The position numbers and the translations under genes were made by a program. DNA of 33,647 nucleotides from Nonomuraea terrae (lineage in GTDB: Bacteria > Actinomycetota > Actinomycetes > Streptosporangiales > Streptosporangiaceae). Where the stretch lies: positions 1 through 33,647 of the forward strand of contig NZ_SMKQ01000082.1 in NCBI RefSeq assembly GCF_004348995.1, read 5' to 3'. The notes beneath the pieces are model-generated. The model did not search any database and was not told where the DNA came from. It saw only the letters and a program-made list of their open reading frames with translations. Positions 1-8,418 of the stretch are shown here, one piece after another. Positions within the stretch are counted from its first letter, which is position 1. Each line of letters starts with the position of its first letter.

Positions 1-1453
1 GCTCAACGTGATGGAGGTGCCCGACATCCTCGCCTGGGTCAAGCCGCACGAGCTGCTGCTCACCACCGGCTACCCGCTGCGCAACACGCCCCAGTCGCTC
101 GGCCGGCTGGTCGCCGACCTCGACGAGCGCGGGCTCGCCGCCCTGGCGATCAAACTCGGCCGGTACGTGGACGAGCTGCCCGCCGAGATGGTGGCGCAGG
201 CCGACCGGCTCGGGTTCCCGCTCATCCTGCTGCCCAACGACGTCGGCTTCGACGACATCCTCAACCAGGTGCTGACCGACATACTCAACCGCCAGGCCGC
301 CGTGCTGGCCAGGGCCGAGGAGGCGCACCGGGCGCTGGTGCACGTGGTGCTGGCCGGGGGCGGGCTGGACGAGGTCGCCGCCGAGGTGGCGCAGCTGCTC
401 GACGTGTCGGTGGCGGCCGTGGACGGCTCGGGCCGCGTGCTGGCGAGCGCCGGGCCGGCCGAGCACGTCGCCGTCCTGCGCGAGTCGCTCTCCCACGAGG
501 GCCCGCCGCCGAGGCGGGGGCGGGTGTTCGCGTCGGTGCCCGTGCTGGCCGGAGGACACCACCACGGCCGGATCGTGGCCTACAGCCCGTCGGGGGCGAT
601 CGGCGACGGCGACGTCGGCATCCTGGAGCGCGCCGCCACCGTCGCCGCGCTCGTCGTCACCCGGCAGGAGGCGGTCAACGCCGTCGAGAGCAAGTACCGC
701 GCCGACTTCCTGCGTGACGCGCTCACCGGCCGGGCCGGCACGGCCGAGCGGGTCACCGCGCGGGCGGGCGCGTTCGGGTGGGACCTGGCACGGCCGGTGA
801 CCGTGCTGGTGGCCGAGCTCGACCCCGTCGGCGACGAGCGCAGCGCCCAGGACCGGCTGGTGGCGTGCTGGACGGCCGCGATCAGGCGGCACGACCCGCG
901 CGGCGCGGTGGCCGGGTTCTCGCACGAGGTGGTGGCCGTGGTGGACGCGGGCGTCGACGGCGCCCGCCTGGCGAAGGACGCGGCCGCCGCCTTCGCCGAC
1001 GTGCCGCCCGCCACGTTCTCCACCGGCGCCTCGCGGCCCTGCCCGGGGGCGGAGACGCTGCCGGAGGCGTACGCGCAGGCGCTCAAGGCGGCCAGGGTCG
1101 GCCGCCAGCTGCACGGCGCCGGCGCGGTGGCCCACTTCGACCAGCTCGGCGTCTACCGGCTGCTGTCGCTGGTCAGCGACACCGACGAGCTGCACGCGTT
1201 CGTCCGCGAGACGCTCGGGCCGCTGGCCGGCGACGACGACGCCGACCACGCCGACCTGCGCCGCACGCTGCAGGTGCTGCTGGAGACCAACCTCAACGTG
1301 GCCGAGACGGCCCGCCGCCTGCACTTCCACTACAACACCCTGCGCTACCGCATCGGCAAGCTGGAGCGCATGCTCGGCTCCTTCACCGAGGACCACCACC
1401 TGAGGCTCAACCTGACCCTGGCCCTGCACGTGCTGCGCATGCGGGGCATCTAG
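1..1453 (+). CDS. PucR-family transcriptional regulator (5' end outside window)
   Basis: The reading frame is open from the first bases and ends at TAG 1451-1453. Residues before the first in-window GTG (position 8) already read like the PucR N-terminal domain, as does the following stretch containing the hallmark HELLLTTG, so the true start lies upstream. A middle region fits the GGDEF-like/CdaR domain. The last 66 residues are the PucR C-terminal helix-turn-helix, with NVAETARRLHFHYNTLRYRI followed by GKLERML. PucR regulators typically activate purine or other nitrogen-compound catabolism in response to a pathway metabolite. That agrees with the nucleobase permeases and molybdenum hydroxylase that follow on the same strand, so it is the likely regulator of that module (inference). 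The ligand cannot be told from sequence. Confidence 0.9.
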   Translation, partial: LNVMEVPDILAWVKPHELLLTTGYPLRNTPQSLGRLVADLDERGLAALAIKLGRYVDELPAEMVAQADRLGFPLILLPNDVGFDDILNQVLTDILNRQAAVLARAEEAHRALVHVVLAGGGLDEVAAEVAQLLDVSVAAVDGSGRVLASAGPAEHVAVLRESLSHEGPPPRRGRVFASVPVLAGGHHHGRIVAYSPSGAIGDGDVGILERAATVAALVVTRQEAVNAVESKYRADFLRDALTGRAGTAERVTARAGAFGWDLARPVTVLVAELDPVGDERSAQDRLVACWTAAIRRHDPRGAVAGFSHEVVAVVDAGVDGARLAKDAAAAFADVPPATFSTGASRPCPGAETLPEAYAQALKAARVGRQLHGAGAVAHFDQLGVYRLLSLVSDTDELHAFVRETLGPLAGDDDADHADLRRTLQVLLETNLNVAETARRLHFHYNTLRYRIGKLERMLGSFTEDHHLRLNLTLALHVLRMRGI

Positions 1454-1462
1454 GGTGGGCGT

Positions 1463-1666
1463 GTGGACTTCGAACTCAGCTCCGACTACATCCCGCTGTG
1501 CGACCTGCTGAAATACTGCGGCGTCACCGAGACCGGCGGCATGGCCAAGCAACTCGTCGCCGCGGGCATGGTGCTGGTCGACGGCGAGGTCGAGCTGCGC
1601 AAGACGGCGAAGATCAGGGCCGGCCAGGTCGTCAGCGGAGAGGGTTTCTCCATCAGCGTCCGATGA
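1463..1666 (+). CDS. Small S4-domain RNA-binding protein (YbcJ-like)
   Basis: A 67-residue protein made almost entirely of one S4 fold. The pattern CDLLKYCGVTETGGMAKQL, then a GMVLVDGEVELRK turn and a final KIRAGQVVSGEGFSI strand, matches the short stand-alone S4 proteins of the YbcJ type (about 70 residues). These bind structured RNA, probably rRNA; the exact role is poorly known. The GTG start lies 9 bases after the PucR stop, with an AGGGTGGG purine stretch upstream as a ribosome-binding site. It is co-directional with pucR and may be cotranscribed, but nothing suggests a role in nucleobase metabolism. Confidence 0.85.
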   Translation: MDFELSSDYIPLCDLLKYCGVTETGGMAKQLVAAGMVLVDGEVELRKTAKIRAGQVVSGEGFSISVR

Positions 1667-1761
1667 TCCCCCCGCGCACGGAGCATCCCGCGCGAGGCTC
1701 TATTGTGCTCTGCGACATGTGAAGGGGCACGACCTCGCTGGTCAGGCGGGGAGGCAGAGGT

Positions 1762-3090
1762 GTGGGCGTGGCGTTGGGATGGAAGCTGCACGGCGACGGG
1801 AAGCACCTGACGCCCGGTGAGGTGGTCAAGCCGGACGAGCGGCTGAGCTGGCCCCGCATGGTCGGCATCGGCGCCCAGCACGTCATCGCGATGTTCGGCG
1901 CGACGTTCGTCTTCCCGCTCGTCATGGGGCTCGACGCCAACCTCGCCGTGATGATGTCCGGTGTCGCGACGATCCTCTTCCTGCTCATCGTGAAGGGCAA
2001 GGTGCCCAGCTACGTGGGCTCCAGCGCCTCGTTCGTGGGGGCCGTGGCCGCGATCAGGGCGGCCGGGGGCGGCGACGCGACCGTCACCGGGGCGCTGCTC
2101 GCCGTCGGCGTCGTGCTGGCGCTGTGCGGGTACGCCATCCACCGGCTCGGCGTCGGCGTCCTGCACAAGGTCTTCCCGCCCGTGGTCACCGGCGGCGTGG
2201 TGATGCTCATCGGGTTCGGCATGGCGTACGTCGCGGCCGACGTCTACTGGCCGAAGGACCCGTGGGTGGCGTTGCTGACGATGGCGGCCACGTTCGTGTT
2301 CATCGGGCTTTTCCGCGGCTTCCTCGGCCGCATCGGCGTGCTGCTCGGGCTCGTCTTCGGCTTCCTGCTGTCGTGGGTGTGGGACCTGGTCGGCGGCCCG
2401 ATCACGGCGCCCGACGACAGCGGCCGGATCACCGAGCACTTCCGCGTCGACCTGCAGACCGTGGCGCAGGCCGACTGGATCGGCCTGCCGTCCTTCCACG
2501 GCCCCGTGTTCGAGGCCTCGGCCATCGTGCTCGTGCTGCCCGTGGTGATCGCGCTCATCGCCGAGAACGTCGGCCACGTCAAGGCCGTCGGCGAGATGAC
2601 CGGCAACGACGTCGACGCCTACATGGGCCGGGCGGTGATGGCCGACGGCGTCGGCACCGTCGTCGCCACCTCCGTCGGCGGCCCGGCGACCACCACGTAC
2701 GCCGAGAACATCGGCGTCATGGCGGCCACCAAGGTCTACTCCACGGCCGCGTACTACATCGCGGCGGTGATCGCGATCCTGTTCGGGCTCTGCCCCAAGT
2801 TCGGCGCGCTCGTCGCGGCCACCCCCGACGGCGTGCTCGGCGGCGTGACGACCATCCTGTACGGCATGATCGGCCTGCTCGGCGCCCGCATCTGGATCGA
2901 GAACCGGGTGGACATGGCGCAGCCGGTCAACCTGGTGCCCATCGGCGCCGGCATCATCTGCGCCGTCGGGCCGGTCGCGTTCCCCGTCACCGGCACGTTC
3001 TCGCTCAGCGGCATCGCGCTCGGCACGATCGTCCTGCTGGCCGGATACCACCTGCTGCGCGCCGCCCGCAGGGAGACGCCCGCGCCGTAG
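1762..3090 (+). CDS. NCS2/NAT-family nucleobase:proton symporter, copy 1 (uracil-type signature)
   Basis: A 442-residue polytopic membrane protein with the family's usual length and many hydrophobic helices. Two family landmarks are clear: AENVGHVKAVGEM (its Glu and His align with substrate-site residues of UraA) and TTYAENIGVMAATKVYS, which fits the NAT signature [QEP]-N-x-G-x4-T-[RKG]. The first signature residue is Glu, as in UraA, RutG and PyrP; characterised xanthine/urate carriers have Gln. It should import a nucleobase with protons across the cytoplasmic membrane. The GTG start at 1762 follows GAGG-type purines; GTG 1768 is an alternative. A strong hairpin after the gene separates it from a second, paralogous permease. 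General function is secure, substrate is not. Confidence 0.93.
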   Translation: MGVALGWKLHGDGKHLTPGEVVKPDERLSWPRMVGIGAQHVIAMFGATFVFPLVMGLDANLAVMMSGVATILFLLIVKGKVPSYVGSSASFVGAVAAIRAAGGGDATVTGALLAVGVVLALCGYAIHRLGVGVLHKVFPPVVTGGVVMLIGFGMAYVAADVYWPKDPWVALLTMAATFVFIGLFRGFLGRIGVLLGLVFGFLLSWVWDLVGGPITAPDDSGRITEHFRVDLQTVAQADWIGLPSFHGPVFEASAIVLVLPVVIALIAENVGHVKAVGEMTGNDVDAYMGRAVMADGVGTVVATSVGGPATTTYAENIGVMAATKVYSTAAYYIAAVIAILFGLCPKFGALVAATPDGVLGGVTTILYGMIGLLGARIWIENRVDMAQPVNLVPIGAGIICAVGPVAFPVTGTFSLSGIALGTIVLLAGYHLLRAARRETPAP

Positions 3091-3097
3091 CCGCCCT

Positions 3098-3120
3098 CAC
3101 ACGGGGCCGATCCTCGTGTG
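3098..3120. terminator. Hairpin between the two permease genes
   Basis: CACACGGGG at 3098-3106 pairs with CCTCGTGTG at 3112-3120 (nine pairs, one of them G-T), leaving a 5-base loop. It starts 8 bases after the first permease stop. There is no T-run, which is common for actinobacterial terminators. It suggests that the second permease and the enzyme genes are at least partly transcribed from their own promoter. Confidence 0.5.
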
Positions 3121-3133
3121 CGCGAGGTTCTCT

Positions 3134-3149
3134 CTGACCGGCGGGTCAG
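3134..3149. promoter_or_regulatory. Perfect dyad upstream of second permease, candidate operator
   Basis: CTGACCGGCGGGTCAG is a perfect 6-bp inverted repeat with a 4-base centre. It lies about 80 bases upstream of the second permease start, in the intergenic region. Its position suits an operator for the permease-hydroxylase operon, possibly for the PucR-type regulator. It could also be a minor hairpin or chance in GC-rich DNA. Confidence 0.3.
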
Positions 3150-3230
3150 ATTTGGCAGATCATGCCCGTGTGGGCGCGTGCCGCCGGGCCTAATGTGCCC
3201 GCAACGGAACGTGCCGCCGAGAGGGCTCTC

Positions 3231-4679
3231 ATGGTTGCAGGGTGGACCAAGCACGGTGACGGCAAGCATCTGGCTCCCGATGAGGTGGTCAGGCCCGACG
3301 AGCGGCTGAGCTGGCCCCGCATGGTGGGCTTCGGCGCGCAGCACGTGATCGCGATGTTCGGCGCGACGTTCGTCTTCCCCCTGGTGATGGGGCTCGACCC
3401 GAACGTCGCCGTGATGATGTCCGGCGTCGCGACGATCCTGTTCCTGCTCATCGTGAAGGGGAAGGTGCCCAGCTACCTGGGCACCAGCGCCTCGTTCGTC
3501 GGCGGCGTGTTCGCCATCAGGGCGGCGGCGGGCGGCGACACCGCGGGCGCGGACGCCATCGTGACGGGCGCGATCCTGGTCGCCGGGTTCGTGCTGGCGC
3601 TGGCCGGCCTCGCCATCCACTTCCTCGGCGTGCAGATCATCCACCGCATCTTCCCGCCCGTCGTCACGGGCGCGGTCGTGATGCTCATCGGGTTCGGGCT
3701 GGCGTACGTGGTGGCGGACGTCTACTGGGGGCAGGACCAGTGGGTCGCGCTCGTCACGATGCTCGTCACGTTCGTGGTGATCGTGCTGTTCAAGGGATTC
3801 GTCGGGCGGATCGGCGTGCTCGTCGGGCTGGTCGCCGGGTTCGTCCTGTCGTGGGTGCTGGACCGGACGGCCGGGCCGATCACCTCCGTGCTGCCCGGGG
3901 CCAACCTGCGCGACGCGGCCGGCGACCCCTGCCCGGCCGAGGGCACGTACTGCGTGGCGACGCCGTTCCCGCACGAGCGGGTGAACTTCGACTCCGTGGC
4001 CTCCGCGCCCTGGTTCGGGCTGCCGGACTTCCACGCGCCCGACTTCCGCACCTCCGCCGTGCTGCTGGTGCTGCCCGCGGTGATCGCGCTCATCGCCGAG
4101 AACATCGGCCACGTCAAGGCCGTGGGGGAGATGACCGGCGCCGACGTGGACCCGTACGTCGGCCGCGCCGTCATCGCCGACGGCGCCGCCACCATGGTCA
4201 CCAGCGCGGTCGGCGGCTCGCCCACCACCACGTACGCCGAGAACATCGGCGTCATGGCGGCCACCAAGGTCTACTCCACGGCCGCGTACTACATCGCGGC
4301 GATGATCGCGATCCTGTTCGGGCTCTGCCCCAAGTTCGGCGCGCTGGTCGCGGCCACCCCCGGCGGAGTGCTCGGCGGCGTCACCGTGATCCTGTACGGC
4401 ATGATCGGCTTGCTCGGCGCCAAAATCTGGATCGAGAACAGAGTGAACTTCGCCGATCCGGTGAACATGGTTCCGATCGGAGCGGGCATCATCCTCGCCA
4501 TCGGACCTGTGACGCACTTCGTCGGCGGCGACTTCCCGCTGGAGGGGATCGCGCTCGGCACCGTCGTGGTGCTGGGCGGATACCACCTGCTGCGCGCCAT
4601 CGCCGGGCGCACCCCCGAACCGGCCGGGAGCAGTGCCGAGCGCAGTGCCGAGCGCAGTGCCGGGAGCGGGGCCGGGTGA
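3231..4679 (+). CDS. NCS2/NAT-family nucleobase:proton symporter, copy 2 (uracil-type signature)
   Basis: A 482-residue paralogue of the preceding permease. I chose ATG 3231 because the protein then begins VAGWTKHGDGKHL, matching the start of copy 1; the upstream in-frame extension has no counterpart. It has the same AENIGHVKAVGEM and ENIGVMAATK landmarks, with Glu in the first NAT position. It differs from copy 1 by an insertion of about 25 residues in a polar loop that includes two cysteines (DPCPAEGTYC), and by a tail reading SAERSAERSAGS. The stop overlaps the GTG of the next gene as GTGA (4676-4679), so it is translationally coupled to the molybdenum hydroxylase. That makes it the likely uptake route for the enzyme's substrate (inference). 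Confidence 0.93.
   Translation: MVAGWTKHGDGKHLAPDEVVRPDERLSWPRMVGFGAQHVIAMFGATFVFPLVMGLDPNVAVMMSGVATILFLLIVKGKVPSYLGTSASFVGGVFAIRAAAGGDTAGADAIVTGAILVAGFVLALAGLAIHFLGVQIIHRIFPPVVTGAVVMLIGFGLAYVVADVYWGQDQWVALVTMLVTFVVIVLFKGFVGRIGVLVGLVAGFVLSWVLDRTAGPITSVLPGANLRDAAGDPCPAEGTYCVATPFPHERVNFDSVASAPWFGLPDFHAPDFRTSAVLLVLPAVIALIAENIGHVKAVGEMTGADVDPYVGRAVIADGAATMVTSAVGGSPTTTYAENIGVMAATKVYSTAAYYIAAMIAILFGLCPKFGALVAATPGGVLGGVTVILYGMIGLLGAKIWIENRVNFADPVNMVPIGAGIILAIGPVTHFVGGDFPLEGIALGTVVVLGGYHLLRAIAGRTPEPAGSSAERSAERSAGSGAG
4630..4665 (+). repeat. 12-bp tandem repeat encoding the permease tail
   Basis: GCAGTGCCGAGC occurs exactly at 4630-4641 and 4642-4653 and is followed by a third, mutated copy. The 12-bp unit keeps frame and encodes repeated SAER. 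It sits just before the GTGA junction with the FAD-subunit gene. Replication slippage is the simplest origin. Confidence 0.75.
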
Positions 4680-5539
4680 AGCCGCCGCCGTTCGACTACC
4701 ACGCGCCCCGCGACCTCGGCGAGGCGCTGCGGACGCTCGCGGAGGTGCGCGGGAAGGTGCTGGCCGGCGGGCAGAGCCTCATCCCCATGCTCAACATGCG
4801 CCTGGCCGCGCCCGACCACCTCGTGGACATCAACCGGGTGGCCGGGCTGGACGGCTTGGAGCGCTCCGGCGACGGCGTCCTCGTCGGCGCGACCGTCCGG
4901 CACGCGGACGCCGAGCGCGCCGAGGTCCATCCGCTGCTCACCCGGGCGCTCAAGCTGGTCGCCCACCCGGTCATCCGCAACCGCGGCACCGTCGTGGGCA
5001 GCCTCGTGCACGCCGACCCGGCCGCCGAGCTGCCCGCCGTGCTCGCCGTCCTGGACGGCCGCGTACGGCTGGCCCGCTGGGACGGCGGCGTCCGCGTCCG
5101 CGAGGTGCGCGCCCGGGACTTCTTCACCGGCCCCATGGAGTCGGCGGTCGAGCCGGGCGAGCTGGCCGTCTCGGCGTTCTTCCCCGCGCTGCCGCCGGGC
5201 GGCGGCAGCGCCTTCCACGAGGTCGCGCGCCGGCACGGCGACTACGCGCTGGCCGGGGTCTGCGCCGTGGTCACCGTGGACGGCGGGCTGGTGGCCACCG
5301 CGCGGGCCGCCTGCGTCGGCGTCGGGCCCGTGCCCGTCGTGGTGGACGTGGGCGAGGCGTGCGCCGGCCGCCCGCCCGAGGACGCCGACTGGGCCGGCGC
5401 GGCGGCGCTCGTCCGCGACGCGGCCGAGCCCGAGGACGACATCCACGCCTCCGCCGCCTACCGCCGTCACCTGGTGGGCGTGCTGGCCGAGCGGGCGCTG
5501 CGCGACGCGGCGCGGGAAGGGGCGGCTCGTGGAGCATGA
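4676..5539 (+). CDS. Molybdenum hydroxylase FAD-binding (medium) subunit, XDH/CoxM family
   Basis: A 287-residue protein of typical CoxM/XdhB length. It opens KPPPFDYHAPRDLGEAL and carries AGGQSLIPMLNMRLA and NRGTVVGSLVHADPAAELP, the two FAD-binding segments of this family. The subunit passes electrons from the 2Fe-2S subunit through FAD to the final acceptor. The GTG start overlaps the permease stop by 4 bases, and the 3' end overlaps the 2Fe-2S gene by 11 bases, so all are one translationally coupled operon. Order (M-S-L) is as in carbon-monoxide dehydrogenase and small xanthine dehydrogenase operons. Substrate cannot be read from this subunit. Confidence 0.93.
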   Translation: MKPPPFDYHAPRDLGEALRTLAEVRGKVLAGGQSLIPMLNMRLAAPDHLVDINRVAGLDGLERSGDGVLVGATVRHADAERAEVHPLLTRALKLVAHPVIRNRGTVVGSLVHADPAAELPAVLAVLDGRVRLARWDGGVRVREVRARDFFTGPMESAVEPGELAVSAFFPALPPGGGSAFHEVARRHGDYALAGVCAVVTVDGGLVATARAACVGVGPVPVVVDVGEACAGRPPEDADWAGAAALVRDAAEPEDDIHASAAYRRHLVGVLAERALRDAAREGAARGA

Positions 5540-6008
5540 GATCACCCTGATCGTGAACGGCGCCGCCCGGCGCGTCCGCGTGCCCGCGCGGCGGCTGCTG
5601 TCCGACTGCCTGCGGCACGACCTCGGCCTCACCGGCACCCACGTGGGCTGCGAGCACGGCGTCTGCGGCTGCTGCACGGTGCTGCTTGAGGGGCGGCCCG
5701 TGCGCTCGTGCCTGACGTTCGCGGTCACCGTGGACGGCGCCGAGATCACCACCGTGGAGGGCCTCGCGCCGGCGGACGGCCGGCTGTCGCCGGTGCAGCG
5801 CGCCTTCGCCGAGTGCCACGGGCTGCAGTGCGGCTTCTGCACGCCGGGCTTCCTGTGCACGGTGACCGCCCTGCTGGCGGAGAATCCGGCGCCGACGGAG
5901 GAGGAGGTGCTGGAGGGCATCTCGGGCAACCTGTGCCGCTGCACCGGCTACCAGAACATCGTCAAGGCCGTCCACCGCGCCGCCGAACTGCTGGCGGAGG
6001 AAGAATGA
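5529..6008 (+). CDS. Molybdenum hydroxylase 2Fe-2S (small) subunit, XDH/CoxS family
   Basis: A 159-residue protein with both expected iron-sulfur sites. C41, C46, C49 and C61 form the plant-ferredoxin-type cluster (GCEHGVCGCC, then RSC). C101, C104, C136 and C138 form the helical C-terminal cluster (QCGFCTPGF and CRCTGYQNI). All eight ligands are present, so the subunit should be functional in electron transfer between the molybdenum centre and FAD. The GTG start lies inside the end of the FAD-subunit gene, consistent with coupled translation. Confidence 0.96.
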   Translation: MEHEITLIVNGAARRVRVPARRLLSDCLRHDLGLTGTHVGCEHGVCGCCTVLLEGRPVRSCLTFAVTVDGAEITTVEGLAPADGRLSPVQRAFAECHGLQCGFCTPGFLCTVTALLAENPAPTEEEVLEGISGNLCRCTGYQNIVKAVHRAAELLAEEE

Positions 6009-6051
6009 GGACAAGGCGGCCGTCCGGGGAGTCCGTGCGGTGGGAGGCGGC

Positions 6052-8412
6052 ATGACGACGCGGTTGTTCGGGGAGCCGGTGCAGCGGCGGGAGGATCCGC
6101 GGTTGCTCACCGGACAGGGGCGCTACCTCGACGACCTCGGCCGCGACGCGCTGGCGGCGGCGTTCGTGCGCTCGCCGCACGCCCACGCCCGCATCCGCGA
6201 CATCGACGTCGCGCCCGCCCTCGACGTCGAGGGCCTCGTCGCGATCTACACCTGGGAGGACCTGCCCGAGCGGGTCGGCAGGCCGCTGCCCCTGCTCATC
6301 CCGCACCCCGCCCTCACCCACGGCCGCACCGCCCATCCACTCGCCCGCGACGTCGTCCGGCACGTCGGCGAGCCGGTCGTCATGGTCGTCGCCGCCGACC
6401 GGTACGCCGCCGAGGACGCCTGCGCGCTCATCGAGGTCGAGTACGAGTCGCTCAAGCCGGTCGTCGGCCTGGAGGAGGCCGTCCAGGGCGCCAACCTCGT
6501 GCACCATGACGTGCCCGGCAACATCGGCGCCCACCTCGTCCAGGAGGTGCCCGCGGCCGACGGGCGCGGCGCCAGGGAGGCCATCGAGACCGCGCCGCAC
6601 ACGCTCGCCTTCCGGCTCGACATCGAGCGCAGCGCCAGCATGCCGCTGGAGGGCCGCGGCGTGTACGCCCGCTGGGACGGTCGTGACCTGCGCGTCTACT
6701 CCAGCACCCAGACCTCCACCAGCGTTCGCATGGCCGTGGCCGCCGCGCTCGGCCTGCCGCTGCCGCAGGTCGAGGTGATCGCCCCCGACGTGGGCGGCGG
6801 CTTCGGCGTCAAGATCGTGCACCCGTGGCCGGAGGAGATCCTCGTGCCCTGGGCCGCCATGAGGCTCGGCCGCGAGGTCAAGTGGGCCGAGGACCGCAGG
6901 GAGCACTTCATCTCCTCCGCCCACGAGCGCGGCCAGGTGCAGTACGTGCGCGTCGGGTTCGACGACGACGGGCGGCTGCTGGGGCTGGAGGTGACGATCC
7001 TGCACGACCACGGCGCCTACACGCCGTACGGGATCATCGTGCCGATCGTCACCTCGACGCAGCTGCTGGGGCCGTACAAGGTGGGGGCCTATCGGGTCGA
7101 GTTCAGCTCCGTCTACACCAACACCGTGCAGGTCACGCCGTACCGCGGGGCCGGACGGCCGCAGGGCGTGTTCTGCATGGAGCGCACCATGGACAAGATC
7201 GCCCGCTACCTCGGGAAAGACCGCACCGAGGTGCGCGCGGCCAACTTCATCCAGCCCGAGGAGTTCCCGTACGACCAGGGGATGACGTTCCAGGACGGGC
7301 GGCCGCTGATCTACGACAGCGGCGACTACCCGGAGATGCTCCGCATGGTCAAGGAGCTCATCGGCTGGGACTCCTTCGAGCGGGCGCCCGGCCGCGGCAT
7401 CGGGATCGGCTGCTACGTCGAGGGCACCGGGGTGGGCCCGTACGAGGGCGGCCACGTGCAGATCACCTCCGACGGGCGGGTGCACGTCTCCACCGGGCTC
7501 ACCTCGCAGGGGCAGGGTCACGAGACCGTGTTCGCCCAGATCGCCGCGACCGAGCTCGGCGTGCCCATCGAGCGCATCAGCGTCGTCACCGGCGACACCC
7601 GCAGGTTCGGCTACGCGGTGGGCACGTTCGCCTCACGGGCGGCCGTCGTCAGCGGCAACGCCATCGCGCTGGCGTGCCGGAAGGTCCGCGAGAAGGCGCT
7701 GCGCATCGCGGCCGACGCGCTGGAGGCCGACCCCGCCGACCTGGAGATCGCCGACGGGGTGGTGCACGTGGCCGGGACGCCGCGGGCGTCGATCCCGCTG
7801 TCCACGGTGGCGGTGCTGGCCAACCCGCTGCGCTACGCCTTCGACGAGGAGGCGGCCCGCGCCACGCAGTTCTCCGGCACGGCCGCGCCCGACCGCCCGC
7901 CCGTCGCCGAGGGCGAGGAGCCGGGGCTGGAGGGGCGCGACTACTACTCGCCGATCCGCTCCACGTTCGCCGCCGGCATGCACGCCGCCGTCGTCGAGAC
8001 CGACCCCGACACCGCCGAGATCAGGATCGTCCGGTACGCCGTCGTGCACGACTGCGGCAAGCTGATCAACCCCATGATCGTCGAAGGCCAGATCCACGGC
8101 GGGGTCGCGCAGGGCGTCGGCGGCGCACTCTACGAGCGCATGGTCTACGACCAGCACGGCCAGCTCGTCAACGCCTCGTTCATGGACTTCCTCATGCCGT
8201 ACGCCACCGAGGTGCCCCGCGTCGAGACCGCCCACCTGGAGACGCCGTCGCCGCTCAACCCCCTCGGCATCAAGGGGGCGGGCGAGGCCGGCGTCATCCC
8301 CGTCTCGGCGGTCATCGCCTCGGCCGTCGAGGACGCCGAGGGCATCCCGATCGACCGTATGCCGATCTCGCCGTCCGACCTCTTCCACCTGCGGGCCGGA
8401 CGGCGGCGCTGA
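6052..8412 (+). CDS. Molybdenum hydroxylase large (molybdopterin-binding) subunit, XDH/CoxL form-II type
   Basis: A 786-residue protein of standard CoxL/XdhA length. ATG 6052 is preferred over GTG 6040 because GGGAGGCGG sits directly upstream. Landmarks: RREDPRLLTGQGRYLDD near the N-terminus, the cofactor loop DVGGGFGVK (about residue 248), PYRGAGRPQ (about residue 363) and KGAGEAG, whose Glu745 aligns with the catalytic base of the family. The PYRGAGR loop lacks the Cys of true CO dehydrogenases (AYxCSFR), so this is not a form-I CO dehydrogenase. It should hydroxylate an aromatic heterocycle or aldehyde. Context says a nucleobase: hypoxanthine/xanthine by convention, or uracil/thymine given the neighbouring permease signature. 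Confidence 0.93.
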   Translation: MTTRLFGEPVQRREDPRLLTGQGRYLDDLGRDALAAAFVRSPHAHARIRDIDVAPALDVEGLVAIYTWEDLPERVGRPLPLLIPHPALTHGRTAHPLARDVVRHVGEPVVMVVAADRYAAEDACALIEVEYESLKPVVGLEEAVQGANLVHHDVPGNIGAHLVQEVPAADGRGAREAIETAPHTLAFRLDIERSASMPLEGRGVYARWDGRDLRVYSSTQTSTSVRMAVAAALGLPLPQVEVIAPDVGGGFGVKIVHPWPEEILVPWAAMRLGREVKWAEDRREHFISSAHERGQVQYVRVGFDDDGRLLGLEVTILHDHGAYTPYGIIVPIVTSTQLLGPYKVGAYRVEFSSVYTNTVQVTPYRGAGRPQGVFCMERTMDKIARYLGKDRTEVRAANFIQPEEFPYDQGMTFQDGRPLIYDSGDYPEMLRMVKELIGWDSFERAPGRGIGIGCYVEGTGVGPYEGGHVQITSDGRVHVSTGLTSQGQGHETVFAQIAATELGVPIERISVVTGDTRRFGYAVGTFASRAAVVSGNAIALACRKVREKALRIAADALEADPADLEIADGVVHVAGTPRASIPLSTVAVLANPLRYAFDEEAARATQFSGTAAPDRPPVAEGEEPGLEGRDYYSPIRSTFAAGMHAAVVETDPDTAEIRIVRYAVVHDCGKLINPMIVEGQIHGGVAQGVGGALYERMVYDQHGQLVNASFMDFLMPYATEVPRVETAHLETPSPLNPLGIKGAGEAGVIPVSAVIASAVEDAEGIPIDRMPISPSDLFHLRAGRRR

Positions 8413-8418
8413 CCCCCC

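Noticed and set aside
2754..4586. Long minus-strand open frame (about 610 codons) opposite the permeases
   Set aside because: Its product is a monotonous Asp/His/Arg/Gly-rich string, the usual antisense shadow of a GC-rich gene, and the plus strand encodes clear NCS2 permeases.
6052..8412. Carbon-monoxide dehydrogenase (form I CoxL)
   Set aside because: The active-site loop reads PYRGAGR and lacks the AYxCSFR cysteine that binds copper in true CO dehydrogenases.
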